Assembly (NCBI RefSeq): GCF_913063105.1
Contig: NZ_CAJXYQ010000009.1
Coordinates: 62,001 to 126,000, forward strand
Source of the DNA: an uncultured Draconibacterium sp.
GTDB lineage: Bacteria > Bacteroidota > Bacteroidia > Bacteroidales > Prolixibacteraceae
Length of the DNA stretch: 64,000 nt
Reading direction: 5' to 3'
Shown: positions 1 to 9,050 of the stretch, piece after piece
Position numbering within the stretch: the first letter of the stretch is position 1
How the letters are laid out: each line of letters starts with the position of its first letter
Translations under genes and position numbers: made by a program
Notes under the pieces: generated by a model
Seen by the model: the letters and a program-made list of their open reading frames with translations, nothing else
What the model was told of the DNA's origin: nothing
The model's database searches: none

Positions 1-2620
1 CTGCTTCCGGGGTTGGAAAAACTTTAATCATACTGTCGATTTTAAATCCAATCTGGCATCCTGACAAGGTGTTTGTAATTAGTAAACTGACGTCGAAAAA
101 TCCGGTAGAGTTATAAAAGTGCTCCACTTCCTGCTGGTTGCTTGCAGGAGAGCCATCGCCAAAATTCCACTCAAACTGCAGGGCATCTTCTACTTTCAAT
201 TCTCCTGTAAAAACTACGGTCAACGAGTCGCATCCGTTGGCTTTTTCTGTATCTAAGGTAAAATCGGGGTTTGCCCCCAATAGCGAAGCTGTGGTGTCGC
301 TCCAACAGCCATTTTCTTCAACAAACAACAAAATGTACGGATTGGTATTGTAGGCGCCAATTGAAACAATAAAGTTATCCCAACTTAATGAATCGATCAG
401 GCTTGCGCCGCCATAATCCCAAAAGTAGTTGGCATTGCTGGTGGCATTTCCTGTATATTTCACTTCGCGCGAGTAGCCTTTGCATTTATCGTCGGGATTT
501 TCAACAAACTCAAATGCAGACGTAGGTGTAGGGTGAAAGGCAATAGTAATAGTATCGCCTGTCAGGCAGCCATCTGTGGTCGTTAACTCATACCAAATGG
601 TGTAGACACCCCAGTTCCGCACTTCAACAGATGTACTGGTTTGTTGCGCATTGATAAAAGATAAATCGGTGTTGTTGCATTTCCAGCTAAAACTGCCGTC
701 GTATTTCCAGACTTCTTCCGGAGCATCGGTAATAGAAAGAGTAAGTTCTGCTTGTTTTGCTCCACACAGGTGTTCTTTCCCACTAATTTCAACTTTTGGA
801 ACCGGAAAAACAACCAGGTTCATGGTGTCGCGGGCCGGGCAATTGTATTTGTCGAATACAGTAAGCCGGTATTCGTCTGTTTCTCTTGCTGTGTAAAGCT
901 GATTCGTGGAAAGCGTATCATCGTTTTGGTTTTGCCAAAGGTATTTTTCAAATCCAGCTTTCCCATTCAAATCGATGCTGTAAGGAAAACATCCTTCATC
1001 GTGTTCAACGCCAAGCTCAATTTCCGGAGAGCTCACAAAAACATAAATCGAATCTTCCAGTTCGCAGCCGTCAATTGTTGTTGTGCGAACTTTGTACTTG
1101 CCACTGGTGGTTACTTCAAGTGTTTGAGTAGTGTCGCCACTATCCCAGGCATAAGTATCAAAATAAGGTCCGGCGTCCAACACCCGGGTTTCTCCATCAC
1201 ATAATAAAAGGGTATCGCCATTGAAGTTTATACTTTCTCCAAGGTCGAGCACGAGGTCTAAATTAAAACCAACACCGTAGCCATACGATTCAACGCCTCC
1301 GTAACCATAAACGTAAGCCAGAAAACCTCGATCCTGATTAATGTTATGAATGCGATAGGTTCCTCCCGAAATTGCTTTTTGGGCATAAGAATATTCGCTG
1401 TTGGGGAAAGGGGTAAAATCTGCAGGAATTGGTGTATCATCAAAACGAATATTATCGACCTCTGAAGTAAGCGAGATGATGTTTACATAATAACCTGAGA
1501 TATTATCGGATTTATAAGTAACAAAGGTAACGTCGTTTTTCGATTGAGATGTTGAACTCAACACAATCATAAATGGATCTCCATTACCACCGGTATAGGT
1601 AAAATCGACATCACGCGATTGACTGAATTGAGCAACTAAAATTGGCTGTTCAGAATAAATTCGAGAGGGTTCATCGTGGTAAAGAATTATTTCTTTGAAC
1701 TCACTTTTATTTAACGTGAAAGAACTTTCTCCTGAGATATGAACGGTGGTATTATCTTTTGCCGCCATAATTCGATATCGATCCGACTCGCGTGTGCGTA
1801 AGGGAACAGCATAGTATTCGCGTCCCCACGACTGAATTGGCGGTATCTGTTCGTAAAGATGGTCCCAGCAACAATCGCCGGTAGGTACGGCAGTGGCTAA
1901 TGAGCCTGAGTAAAGAGCAATGGGCTTATCGCTTTGAATAAAGCTTTGGGTTAAGTCGCCCTGATTGGGGAGGTTGTAATCATTTTCCGATTGCACCTGA
2001 AATACCTCTCCTTTATTAAGCTCAATCAGTATTGAGTCGCCGGCTGCTACTAACTGATCTGTTTCTTTGCTCGGAATAATAAGCACGGCTGTGGAATCTT
2101 CAGTGGCCACAACTAAAAACTGACTATTTCTGCCATTTCCATAACCGCCCGAATTATTGGTATGTATATCAACATCGTAACACATGGCAAAGTATTCTTT
2201 GCCCAGTGATTCTACGGGGTAAATTACCGCAACATCAGCCGAGTTTTGATCATAATTAAGGGCATATAAATTTACCGGTTTTTCCGAAACCAGGTGAATT
2301 CCTTTTTCTTCAATATTTTCTGATCCAATTGCTTCAACCATTTCCCAAGGAATACGTACCTGTCGCGAACTGTTAGCAGCAACATTAAAGGTTCCTTCAA
2401 AAGGAGTTAAGTCTTTGCCGATAGTAATGGTAAATGTAGTACTTTCCCGCGCTGTAACAGTAATTTCAATGTAATGATTAGTGTTGTAGTTGCGGCTTTC
2501 CATAAAGCCAAACCAGAAATCGGTACCTTCGGTTGATTTTTTACACGGGTTGGCGTATTGTGCAAAAGCCAGAAAAGTAAAGCACCAAAAGGCAGTTAAT
2601 AGTGTAAGTTTTTTAGCCAT
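1..2620 (-). CDS. Large secreted surface protein with IgGFc-binding-like N-terminal domain and PKD repeats (C-terminus cut by window edge)
   Basis: Reading from the ATG at 2620 the frame stays open to base 1 (about 873 codons), so the C-terminus lies outside the window. The first 20 residues form a signal peptide (MAKKLTLLTAFWCFTFLAFA). The mature protein starts near a TEGTDFWFGF motif typical of the IgGFc-binding N-terminal domain found in Bacteroidota surface proteins. Further on there are Ig/PKD-like repeats, the last with WNFGDGSP followed by a VEHFYNSTG stretch. Family members usually end in a gliding-motility-type or type IX secretion sorting domain; that is expected here but not visible. 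It probably acts outside the cell in adhesion or gliding. The gene is preceded by a terminator hairpin (2655-2687) that separates it from the carboxylase genes. Function is inferred from domains only. Confidence 0.8.
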   Translation of the reverse strand, partial: MAKKLTLLTAFWCFTFLAFAQYANPCKKSTEGTDFWFGFMESRNYNTNHYIEITVTARESTTFTITIGKDLTPFEGTFNVAANSSRQVRIPWEMVEAIGSENIEEKGIHLVSEKPVNLYALNYDQNSADVAVIYPVESLGKEYFAMCYDVDIHTNNSGGYGNGRNSQFLVVATEDSTAVLIIPSKETDQLVAAGDSILIELNKGEVFQVQSENDYNLPNQGDLTQSFIQSDKPIALYSGSLATAVPTGDCCWDHLYEQIPPIQSWGREYYAVPLRTRESDRYRIMAAKDNTTVHISGESSFTLNKSEFKEIILYHDEPSRIYSEQPILVAQFSQSRDVDFTYTGGNGDPFMIVLSSTSQSKNDVTFVTYKSDNISGYYVNIISLTSEVDNIRFDDTPIPADFTPFPNSEYSYAQKAISGGTYRIHNINQDRGFLAYVYGYGGVESYGYGVGFNLDLVLDLGESINFNGDTLLLCDGETRVLDAGPYFDTYAWDSGDTTQTLEVTTSGKYKVRTTTIDGCELEDSIYVFVSSPEIELGVEHDEGCFPYSIDLNGKAGFEKYLWQNQNDDTLSTNQLYTARETDEYRLTVFDKYNCPARDTMNLVVFPVPKVEISGKEHLCGAKQAELTLSITDAPEEVWKYDGSFSWKCNNTDLSFINAQQTSTSVEVRNWGVYTIWYELTTTDGCLTGDTITIAFHPTPTSAFEFVENPDDKCKGYSREVKYTGNATSNANYFWDYGGASLIDSLSWDNFIVSIGAYNTNPYILLFVEENGCWSDTTASLLGANPDFTLDTEKANGCDSLTVVFTGELKVEDALQFEWNFGDGSPASNQQEVEHFYNSTGFFDVSLLITNTLSGCQIGFKIDSMIKVFPTPEA

Positions 2621-2654
2621 GATTTAATTGCGGCTAAAACTAACCATTATTCAC

Positions 2655-2687
2655 AAAAAAACCGCACAAAAAAAATGCGCGGTTTTC
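2655..2687 (-). terminator. Rho-independent terminator after the biotin carrier gene
   Basis: On the minus strand AAAACCGC (2679-2686) pairs with GCGGTTTT (2658-2665), followed by a run of T. It lies between the end of the carboxylase pair and the start of the surface protein gene, which suggests the two are transcribed separately. Confidence 0.75.
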
Positions 2688-2708
2688 TATAAATTACAAT
2701 CGGTTGTT

Positions 2709-3032
2709 CTATATCGGTCGTATTTCCAACATCAGGTGACGTTTTGGAATAACATCTCCCTTTTTGATATGTATTTTTACGATTTCTCCGTTGAAAGGCA
2801 TTCTTACCTGGTTCTCCATTTTCATGGCTTCAAGCAATAATAATGTTTCGCCTTCTTTTACCTTTTGTTTTGTTTTTACAAAAAGATCAATAATTGTTCC
2901 CGGGATAAATGAATAAATCTCATTCGGGTTGGGTGAAACGTAATTTACCCTGTTTTCAAACTTCTTGGTGAAAGTAGTTTTGTATACAGCGCCCTGAACA
3001 ACTAAATTTTTGAATTCTTTTTCTTCTGCCAT
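2709..3032 (-). CDS. Biotin carboxyl carrier protein (biotin/lipoyl attachment domain)
   Basis: A 107-residue protein whose second half is a biotinyl domain. The EAMKM motif (residues 68-72) makes Lys71 the predicted biotin attachment site, carried in a hairpin as in all BCCP domains. It would carry CO2 to and from the carboxyltransferase encoded 20 bp upstream (3053-4597). The short N-terminal part is not a known enzyme domain. Together the two form a carrier/transferase pair of a propionyl-CoA carboxylase or methylmalonyl-CoA decarboxylase type enzyme. No biotin carboxylase subunit or sodium-pump membrane subunit is nearby, so the substrate direction cannot be read from the locus. Confidence 0.9.
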   Translation of the reverse strand: MAEEKEFKNLVVQGAVYKTTFTKKFENRVNYVSPNPNEIYSFIPGTIIDLFVKTKQKVKEGETLLLLEAMKMENQVRMPFNGEIVKIHIKKGDVIPKRHLMLEIRPI

Positions 3033-3052
3033 AATGCAAATGTTTTTATCGA

Positions 3053-4597
3053 TTAAAACGGAGGAATTCCATGTTTTTTGGCTGGCATTGAAGCACTCTT
3101 ATTTTCAGAAACCTGCAATGCATGCAAAATGCGCGCGCGGGTTTCACTTGGCTCAATTACCTCATCGATATAACCTTGAGCAGCCGCAACGTATGGATTG
3201 GCAAATTTTTGCTTATACTCTTCAATTTTTTGCTGACGCATTTCTTCCGGATTTTCGGCTTCTGCAATTTCCTTACGGAAAACAATATTGGCTGCACCTT
3301 CAGGTCCCATAACAGCAATTTCGGCTGTTGGCCATGCAAAAACAAAGTCGGCACGTAAATGGCGCGAGTTCATGGCAATGTAGCCACCACCGTATGCTTT
3401 GCGAACAATAACCGTAATTTTTGGCACCGTTGCTTCACTGTATGCATAAAGTATTTTTGCACCATGGCGAATAACACCGGCATGTTCCTGGTCAACTCCA
3501 GGCAGATAACCCGGAAGGTCTTCCATTGTTACAATTGGAATATTAAATGAATCGCAGTAACGAATAAAACGGGCAGCTTTATCCGAACTGTCAATATCAA
3601 GTACACCTGCAAGTACCATTGGCTGGTTGGCTACAAAACCAACTGTTTCGCCATTCATCCTACCAAAACCAATAATAATGTTTGGTGCAAAATCTTCCAT
3701 TACTTCCAAAAATTCAGAGCCGTCGGTGATACTTTTTATCACTTCACGCATATCGTACGGAATTCTTGGATCAGCAGGAACGATATCTTCAACTTTAGTA
3801 CCTTTTAATGGTGCTTTTGGCTTGTGCGCCAATGCTTTTCTGGAGTTGTTGCGAGGGATGTAACTGATAAGTGTTTTTATCTGTTCGAAACAATCTAACT
3901 CGGTTTGGGCATAAAAATGTGCGTTACCTGTTATTTCGGCATGCACGCGTGCACCACCCAGTTCTTCCATCGAAACTTCTTCACCCAAAACAGATTTAAC
4001 CACCGATGGTCCGGTAATAAACATTTTTGAGATATTTTCCACCACAAAAACAAAATCGGTTAGTGCCGGCGAGTATACTGCACCTCCGGCACAAGGGCCA
4101 AGAATTACAGAAATTTGAGGAATTACACCAGAAGCCAATGTGTTGCGGAAGAAAATCTCTCCGTAACCGGCCAATGAGTTAACACCTTCCTGAATACGGG
4201 CACCTCCCGAGTCGTTGATTCCGATTAATGGAACGCGCATTTTTAGTGCGTGGTCCATAATTTTGGTGATTTTGCGGGCATGCATTAAGCCTAACGAACC
4301 ACCGGCAACGGTAAAGTCCTGGGCAAAAATACAAACGGGTTTGTTGTAGATTGTACCGGTTCCGATGATTACACCATCACCATGCAAGGTTTTTCCTTCC
4401 ATGCCAAAATCTTTGGCGGCATGTTCTACAAATAAGTCGTATTCGTGAAAAGAGTTTTTATCCAACAGGGCAAGGATACGTTCACGGGCTGTGAGTTTAC
4501 CCATTTTAACCTGCTTCTCAATGGCTTTATCTCCACCACCTTTTTGTACTTCTTTCTTTCTTTTACGAAGATCGAGTACGTTACTTCTTAGTGACAT
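3053..4597 (-). CDS. Acyl-CoA carboxylase carboxyltransferase subunit (propionyl-CoA carboxylase beta / methylmalonyl-CoA decarboxylase alpha type)
   Basis: 514 residues, the usual length for PccB/MmdA proteins, with two crotonase-fold halves. Glycine-rich oxyanion-hole motifs are visible at SGGARIQEG (130-138) and GPCAGGAVYSP (168-178), and the C-terminal half has the GGGYIAMNSRHL segment. It transfers the carboxyl group between biotin on the downstream carrier (2709-3032) and an acyl-CoA, most likely propionyl-CoA/methylmalonyl-CoA. The presence of meaB at 41040 shows that the organism has a B12-dependent methylmalonyl-CoA mutase step, which supports that substrate. A TAATTTTG promoter element lies 60 bp upstream on the minus strand. 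Substrate assignment is family-level inference. Confidence 0.9.
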   Translation of the reverse strand: MSLRSNVLDLRKRKKEVQKGGGDKAIEKQVKMGKLTARERILALLDKNSFHEYDLFVEHAAKDFGMEGKTLHGDGVIIGTGTIYNKPVCIFAQDFTVAGGSLGLMHARKITKIMDHALKMRVPLIGINDSGGARIQEGVNSLAGYGEIFFRNTLASGVIPQISVILGPCAGGAVYSPALTDFVFVVENISKMFITGPSVVKSVLGEEVSMEELGGARVHAEITGNAHFYAQTELDCFEQIKTLISYIPRNNSRKALAHKPKAPLKGTKVEDIVPADPRIPYDMREVIKSITDGSEFLEVMEDFAPNIIIGFGRMNGETVGFVANQPMVLAGVLDIDSSDKAARFIRYCDSFNIPIVTMEDLPGYLPGVDQEHAGVIRHGAKILYAYSEATVPKITVIVRKAYGGGYIAMNSRHLRADFVFAWPTAEIAVMGPEGAANIVFRKEIAEAENPEEMRQQKIEEYKQKFANPYVAAAQGYIDEVIEPSETRARILHALQVSENKSASMPAKKHGIPPF

Positions 4598-4660
4598 AAA
4601 GTATTTTTTTAGTTATAAATTACCCGGTAGCTGACCGGTGTTATTTTTCTTTAGCGTGGG

Positions 4661-4668
4661 CAAAATTA
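4661..4668 (-). promoter_or_regulatory. Bacteroidota -7 promoter element for the carboxylase pair
   Basis: The minus strand reads TAATTTTG, a full match to TAnnTTTG, about 64 bp before the start codon at 4597. No good -33 TTG is at the expected distance. The intervening leader has a short CCGGT/ACCGG hairpin near 4623-4640. Confidence 0.4.
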
Positions 4669-4821
4669 TAATTTTTTTTAATTGCCATGGGCTAATGTAT
4701 TCCTGTACTACGGAAATTAACCAACATAGGTTCAGCAGCTTCGAATTATTGTATTGTATGTTTGAAAAATTGTTGGTATTTCAAGAAGAAACGTTGCAAA
4801 TGCAAAAAATTCGGCACTTTT

Positions 4822-5901
4822 TTATCGGGCAGCCCAACGGTAAACAAAGAAAGCCAGAATAGCGTACATAAAGTTTGGTATCCAAACGGCGATAAACACC
4901 GGTGCTGTTCCGCTAATGGCAAATACAGTAGATATTTGCATAAATAAAATGTAAGAGAAAGCTAATAAAAGCCCAAGCCCAATGTGCAGTCCCAGTCCGC
5001 CTTTTACCTTGCGTGAGGCAAGCCCAACACCTATAAGTGTTAAAATAAATGCTGAAAAAGGATTGGCCAGACGTTTGTGTTTTTCAATTTCCCATTCAAC
5101 ATAGTTTACACCTCGCATTTTCATCAAATCAATTTCTTTTAACAGGGCGGGAGTGGTAAAGGTTTCCATCTCGTTTTTCAACATCTGAAAATCGCCGGGA
5201 GACATATTGAGCGTAGTATCCATGCGGTAGCCTTTTTCAAATGTTTCATGGTCTTCAAAAATATTACGTTTCCAATAGGAGTTAATCACCCATTTGCCCG
5301 ATTTTTCATCCCAGCGAATGTTTTGAGCTGTAAGCTTTTCGGTAAGTTTTCCTTCCTCAAAATGCTCGAGGGTAAAACGTAAACCAACATTGTTGGAATT
5401 AAAACTTTGCATATAAATGTAGGTGCCCGGTTCAATTTGTCGATGAATATTTCGCTCGGTGCTAATGGTGCGGCTTCTAATATATTTGTGCCTAAAATTA
5501 ATCATGGTTTTATTGGCCGGCGGAATAATATAATTACCAAGAATGAAAGAAAACAGGGCAATAACAAAGGCCGAAACCAAATAAGGGCGCATCAGTCGGG
5601 CGTACGAAACACCACTGCTTAAAATGGCAATAATTTCGGTATTGTAAGTCATTTTTGAGGTAAAGTAAATTACCGCAATAAAGGTAAACAGGGGACTAAA
5701 AAGGTTGGCAAAATAGGGTATAAAGTTAAGGTAGTAATCAAACACGATGTCTTTTACCGGAATTTCCTTCGACAAAAATTCATCAAGGTTTTCAGAAATA
5801 TCGAAAACAATGGCGATACTCAGGATCAGACCAATGGCATAAAAGAAAGTTCCGAGAAACTTTTTCGAAATGTAAAAATCTATTGTTTTATACCACTTCA
5901 T
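4822..5901 (-). CDS. LptF/LptG-family lipopolysaccharide transport permease
   Basis: A 359-residue YjgP/YjgQ-type membrane protein. It has an N-terminal membrane segment (about 14-34), two more in the first 110 residues, a soluble periplasmic domain (about 130-265), and three C-terminal hydrophobic segments. This is the LptF/LptG layout, in which the permease works with the LptB ATPase to extract LPS from the inner membrane and pass it to the LptC-A bridge. The family sequence at the start (DFYISKKFLGTFFYAIGLIL) is typical of Bacteroidota homologues. It lies 6 bp downstream of tgt and is very likely cotranscribed with it. I cannot say whether it is the F or the G paralogue. Confidence 0.9.
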   Translation of the reverse strand: MKWYKTIDFYISKKFLGTFFYAIGLILSIAIVFDISENLDEFLSKEIPVKDIVFDYYLNFIPYFANLFSPLFTFIAVIYFTSKMTYNTEIIAILSSGVSYARLMRPYLVSAFVIALFSFILGNYIIPPANKTMINFRHKYIRSRTISTERNIHRQIEPGTYIYMQSFNSNNVGLRFTLEHFEEGKLTEKLTAQNIRWDEKSGKWVINSYWKRNIFEDHETFEKGYRMDTTLNMSPGDFQMLKNEMETFTTPALLKEIDLMKMRGVNYVEWEIEKHKRLANPFSAFILTLIGVGLASRKVKGGLGLHIGLGLLLAFSYILFMQISTVFAISGTAPVFIAVWIPNFMYAILAFFVYRWAAR

Positions 5902-5907
5902 ATCTTG

Positions 5908-7035
5908 TTAAAGTCTTTCTTTTAATTTCAAAACCATTTCATTTTTCCAGCTCACAAAATTGCCATCCTGTATTTTTTGCCGGGCAGTTTTTACCAGCCA
6001 CAGGTAAAATGCAAGGTTGTGCTGACTGGCAATTTGAGCCCCAAGCATTTCGTTTGAAATAATCAGGTGCCGAAGATAAGCTTTTGAATACTGGTCGACA
6101 AACGAAGTGCCATTTTCATCGATGGGCGAATGGTCGTTTTCCCATTTTTTGTTTCTGATGTTTATAATTCCTTTGCTGGTAAACAACATGCCATTGCGTC
6201 CGTTTCGGGTGGGCATAACACAATCAAACATATCAATCCCACGGTGTATCCCTTCAAGAATATTTACCGGAGTACCAACTCCCATCAGGTAGCGCGGTTT
6301 ATTTTCGGGCAGGTCTGCGGTGCACACTTCTGTCATTTCGTACATCTCGTGTTCGGTTTCGCCAACCGAAAGTCCGCCAATGGCATAACCATCGGCGTCA
6401 AATGTTTTTACGTTTGCAACAGCAGCCTTTCGTAAATCGGTAAAAGTATTTCCCTGTACAATTGGAAACAACGATTGCGAATAGCCATATTTTGGCACGG
6501 TATTGTTAAACTGTTTAAAACAACGTTCAAGCCATCGCTGGGTAAGTTCCAGCGAGCGTTTGGCATAATTGTAGTCGGCATCGCCGGGCGTACATTCATC
6601 AAAAGCCATAATAATATCGGCGCCAATGCTTCGCTGAATATCCATTACATTTTCGGGAGTAAACATATGGTACGACCCATCGATATGCGATTGAAAACGC
6701 GCACCTTCTTCACTGAGTTTTCGGATATCGCCAAGCGAAAAAACCTGGAAACCCCCGCTATCCGTCAGAATTGGCTTATCCCAACGGTTGAATTTGTGCA
6801 ATCCACCTGCTTTTTCAATTACATCAATTCCCGGGCGTAAATACAAATGATAGGTATTGCCCAAAATAATCTGAGCTTTTATATCTTCCTTAATATCGCG
6901 GGTGTGAATTCCTTTTACTGATCCGGCTGTACCTACCGGCATAAAAATAGGTGTTTCAATTGCCCCATGGTCGGTGGTGAGAACACCGGCCCGGGCACGC
7001 GAGTTTTCTGCTGTTTTCTGTAATTCAAATTTCAT
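5908..7035 (-). CDS. tgt: Queuine/preQ1 tRNA-ribosyltransferase
   Basis: 375 residues, full family length. It exchanges guanine 34 of GUN-anticodon tRNAs for a queuosine precursor. The catalytic base lies in TDSGGF (Asp92), the GGLSVGE substrate loop is at 220-226, and the nucleophile is Asp271 in DCVMPTRNGR. The zinc-binding stretch is unusual. Where most bacterial Tgt proteins have a CxCxxC cluster before the SRAYLRHL motif, this one has GTSFVD (309-314) and no cysteine, although the later histidine (His339) is kept. The gene leads an operon with the LptF/G permease 6 bp downstream. A possible -7 element (TATATTTG, minus strand) is at 7140-7147. Confidence 0.95.
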   Translation of the reverse strand: MKFELQKTAENSRARAGVLTTDHGAIETPIFMPVGTAGSVKGIHTRDIKEDIKAQIILGNTYHLYLRPGIDVIEKAGGLHKFNRWDKPILTDSGGFQVFSLGDIRKLSEEGARFQSHIDGSYHMFTPENVMDIQRSIGADIIMAFDECTPGDADYNYAKRSLELTQRWLERCFKQFNNTVPKYGYSQSLFPIVQGNTFTDLRKAAVANVKTFDADGYAIGGLSVGETEHEMYEMTEVCTADLPENKPRYLMGVGTPVNILEGIHRGIDMFDCVMPTRNGRNGMLFTSKGIINIRNKKWENDHSPIDENGTSFVDQYSKAYLRHLIISNEMLGAQIASQHNLAFYLWLVKTARQKIQDGNFVSWKNEMVLKLKERL

Positions 7036-7297
7036 TAACTACGAATTGCCTGCTTTGTTTATTTAAAAGTTAAGTGCCAATTGTAAGCGATGCAATCAAA
7101 AAATATCGATACACACTTTTTTCAAATAAATTTGAGTGGCAAATATAGCTATTTCGCCCGAATAGATTTGATTTCATTTACATAGATAGCTGTTAATAAA
7201 AACTAATTACTGTAAACAACTTCGAACTTTTTGAAAAAGATGATATGTGGAATTTTGTTAGTATTGTCGTGTTTTTAATACCGAATTTTTTCAATAG

Positions 7298-8452
7298 ATG
7301 ATTCAAAATCTGTTTGACACTTTTTATGCCTTGTCTGTTTTGCAGTGGACAGTAGTAGCCGTAGCCTTTTTATTGTGGTTTGGGCGGTTTTTGTATTTGT
7401 TGTTATTACCGCTTCGTCTGGTTTTTCGGAAATCCAACACTTCAGTTGAAAAGAAAGAACCTTTATCGGTTCTCGTATTGGTAAGAAACGAAGCAGAGAA
7501 TTGCCGCGAAACCTTACCCCGCTTATTGAATTTAAAAGCTGAAGGACTGGAAGTTGTGGCCGTTGATGATTTTTCGCAAGACAACACCTTATCGGTTCTT
7601 GGTTTGCTTAAACAACAATACGGCAATTTAAAAATATCATCGCTTAGCCAGGAAACACGTTATTCTGAAAAATTGGCGCAAAACGTTGCTTTAAAATCGG
7701 CAACTAACAATTGGGTGCTGGTGTACCCGGTGGCTGCGCAAAATGTTTCAGCTGAATGGTTGAGCGGAATGAGCAAGGTTGTTGGAACTGGCGTAGAAAT
7801 AAAAATAGGTTATTCAACCATTGAGCCCCAAAAAGGCTGGTTTAATAAATTATACCGCATCGAGAATTTTTTTCAGCAGCTTGGCAGTGCCGGTTATGTA
7901 TTAAACAGACTTGCTTTTGTTTACAACGAAGAAAATATAGCTTTTAAAAAAGAAACCTATTTTAAACTTGGTGGCTATGGCGCTAAAGTGCAGGAGCCCT
8001 TTGCGAATTTAGAATTGGTAATAAACCGGTTTATTTCCCGAAAAAAAGCTGAATTAATTTTTAAAGCCGAAACGGCCATCGTGAAAAAGGTGGAAGTTAA
8101 CCGTCTTGATTTCAAAAACCTGCTCCGGAAAAGTATTCGAATTGATAAACATTTAAGCACCTGGAAACGCCTGGTTTTGAATGCAGATTTACTTAGCGAG
8201 GCAATGTACCCCTTGGGAATTACTACAACACTGGCTTTTGTTTTTCCGATTTGGCCACTGGTTGGCATCCTTGTAGTGCTTAAGTTGCTGGTATTCATGG
8301 TTATCATAAAAATACTGCAGAATCGTTTGAATGAACGTAAATTATTCATAACTTCGTTAGTGTTCAGTTTTATAAGACCATACTATAAACTTATTTTCAG
8401 ATGGCATTTTAACCGAATAAGCCGAAATTATAAATGGAAAAACAAGGGGTAA
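7298..8452 (+). CDS. Membrane-anchored family 2 glycosyltransferase
   Basis: 384 residues. An N-terminal hydrophobic segment (about 15-45) is followed by a GT2 catalytic domain. Visible features are SVLVLVRNEAENCRETL at the nucleotide-sugar binding start and the VVAVDDFSQDNT stretch holding the metal-binding acidic residues. Two hydrophobic segments near 295-350 and a basic tail complete the protein. This resembles processive or lipid-linked sugar transferases at the inner membrane. The donor and acceptor cannot be predicted. The second acidic motif is poorly conserved, so activity is not certain. The stop codon overlaps the start of the downstream sigma factor by 19 bp, so the two are translated together. 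Confidence 0.8.
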   Translation: MIQNLFDTFYALSVLQWTVVAVAFLLWFGRFLYLLLLPLRLVFRKSNTSVEKKEPLSVLVLVRNEAENCRETLPRLLNLKAEGLEVVAVDDFSQDNTLSVLGLLKQQYGNLKISSLSQETRYSEKLAQNVALKSATNNWVLVYPVAAQNVSAEWLSGMSKVVGTGVEIKIGYSTIEPQKGWFNKLYRIENFFQQLGSAGYVLNRLAFVYNEENIAFKKETYFKLGGYGAKVQEPFANLELVINRFISRKKAELIFKAETAIVKKVEVNRLDFKNLLRKSIRIDKHLSTWKRLVLNADLLSEAMYPLGITTTLAFVFPIWPLVGILVVLKLLVFMVIIKILQNRLNERKLFITSLVFSFIRPYYKLIFRWHFNRISRNYKWKNKG

Positions 8453-9042
8453 TATTATCTGATAAAGCGCGGCAAGACTACGAACTGGTAAAAGCTGCTC
8501 TAACCGGAGATGATAAAGCCTTTGCCCGCTTGCTAAACCGCTACAAAGATGCCATTTATTTTATGCTGCTAAAAATGGTGAACAACCGCAGCGATGCAGA
8601 AGACCTTACGCTTGAGGCTTTTGGAAAGGCATTTAAAAGCCTGCACCAATATTCGCCCACCTATGCTTTTAGTACCTGGTTGTTTAAAATTGCATCAAAT
8701 AATTGTATCGATTTTTTACGCAAGAAAAAAGGAGTACACGTACCCATCGATAACAATAGCCAGGATGAAAACAGCGAAACCATAAAACTTCGTTCAAAAG
8801 AACCCGACCCCGAAGAAAAATTAATTCGGCAGCAAAAAGCCATTTTGTTAAGGCGGGTAGTACGAAAGTTAAAACCGCGTTACCAAACATTGGTTGAACT
8901 TCGATATTTCCGCGAGTTTTCGTACGAAGAAATTGCAAAAGAGTTAGATTTGCCCCTCGGAACAGTTAAAGCACAGCTTTTCAGAGCACGCGAAATGCTG
9001 TTTAAAATGATTGAAAGCACCGAGATCGGTCGTAAAGATTAA
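8434..9042 (+). CDS. RNA polymerase sigma-70 family factor (ECF-like)
   Basis: 202 residues with sigma region 2 (about 20-95: ALTGDDKAFARLLNRYKDAI, then DAEDLTLEAFGKAFKSL, and FSTWLFKIASNNCIDFLRKKK) and sigma region 4 (about 140-195: LVELRYFREFSYEEIAKEL and GTVKAQLFRARE). Together these would direct core polymerase to a -35/-10 pair. The linker is charged and rich in Asp/Glu/Ser. It overlaps the upstream glycosyltransferase by 19 bp and is followed after 8 bp by rsmG. No anti-sigma gene is adjacent, which is unusual for an ECF factor. In Bacteroidota this type is often constitutive or envelope related; that is inference. Confidence 0.9.
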   Translation: MEKQGVILSDKARQDYELVKAALTGDDKAFARLLNRYKDAIYFMLLKMVNNRSDAEDLTLEAFGKAFKSLHQYSPTYAFSTWLFKIASNNCIDFLRKKKGVHVPIDNNSQDENSETIKLRSKEPDPEEKLIRQQKAILLRRVVRKLKPRYQTLVELRYFREFSYEEIAKELDLPLGTVKAQLFRAREMLFKMIESTEIGRKD

Positions 9043-9050
9043 CTTTTTGT

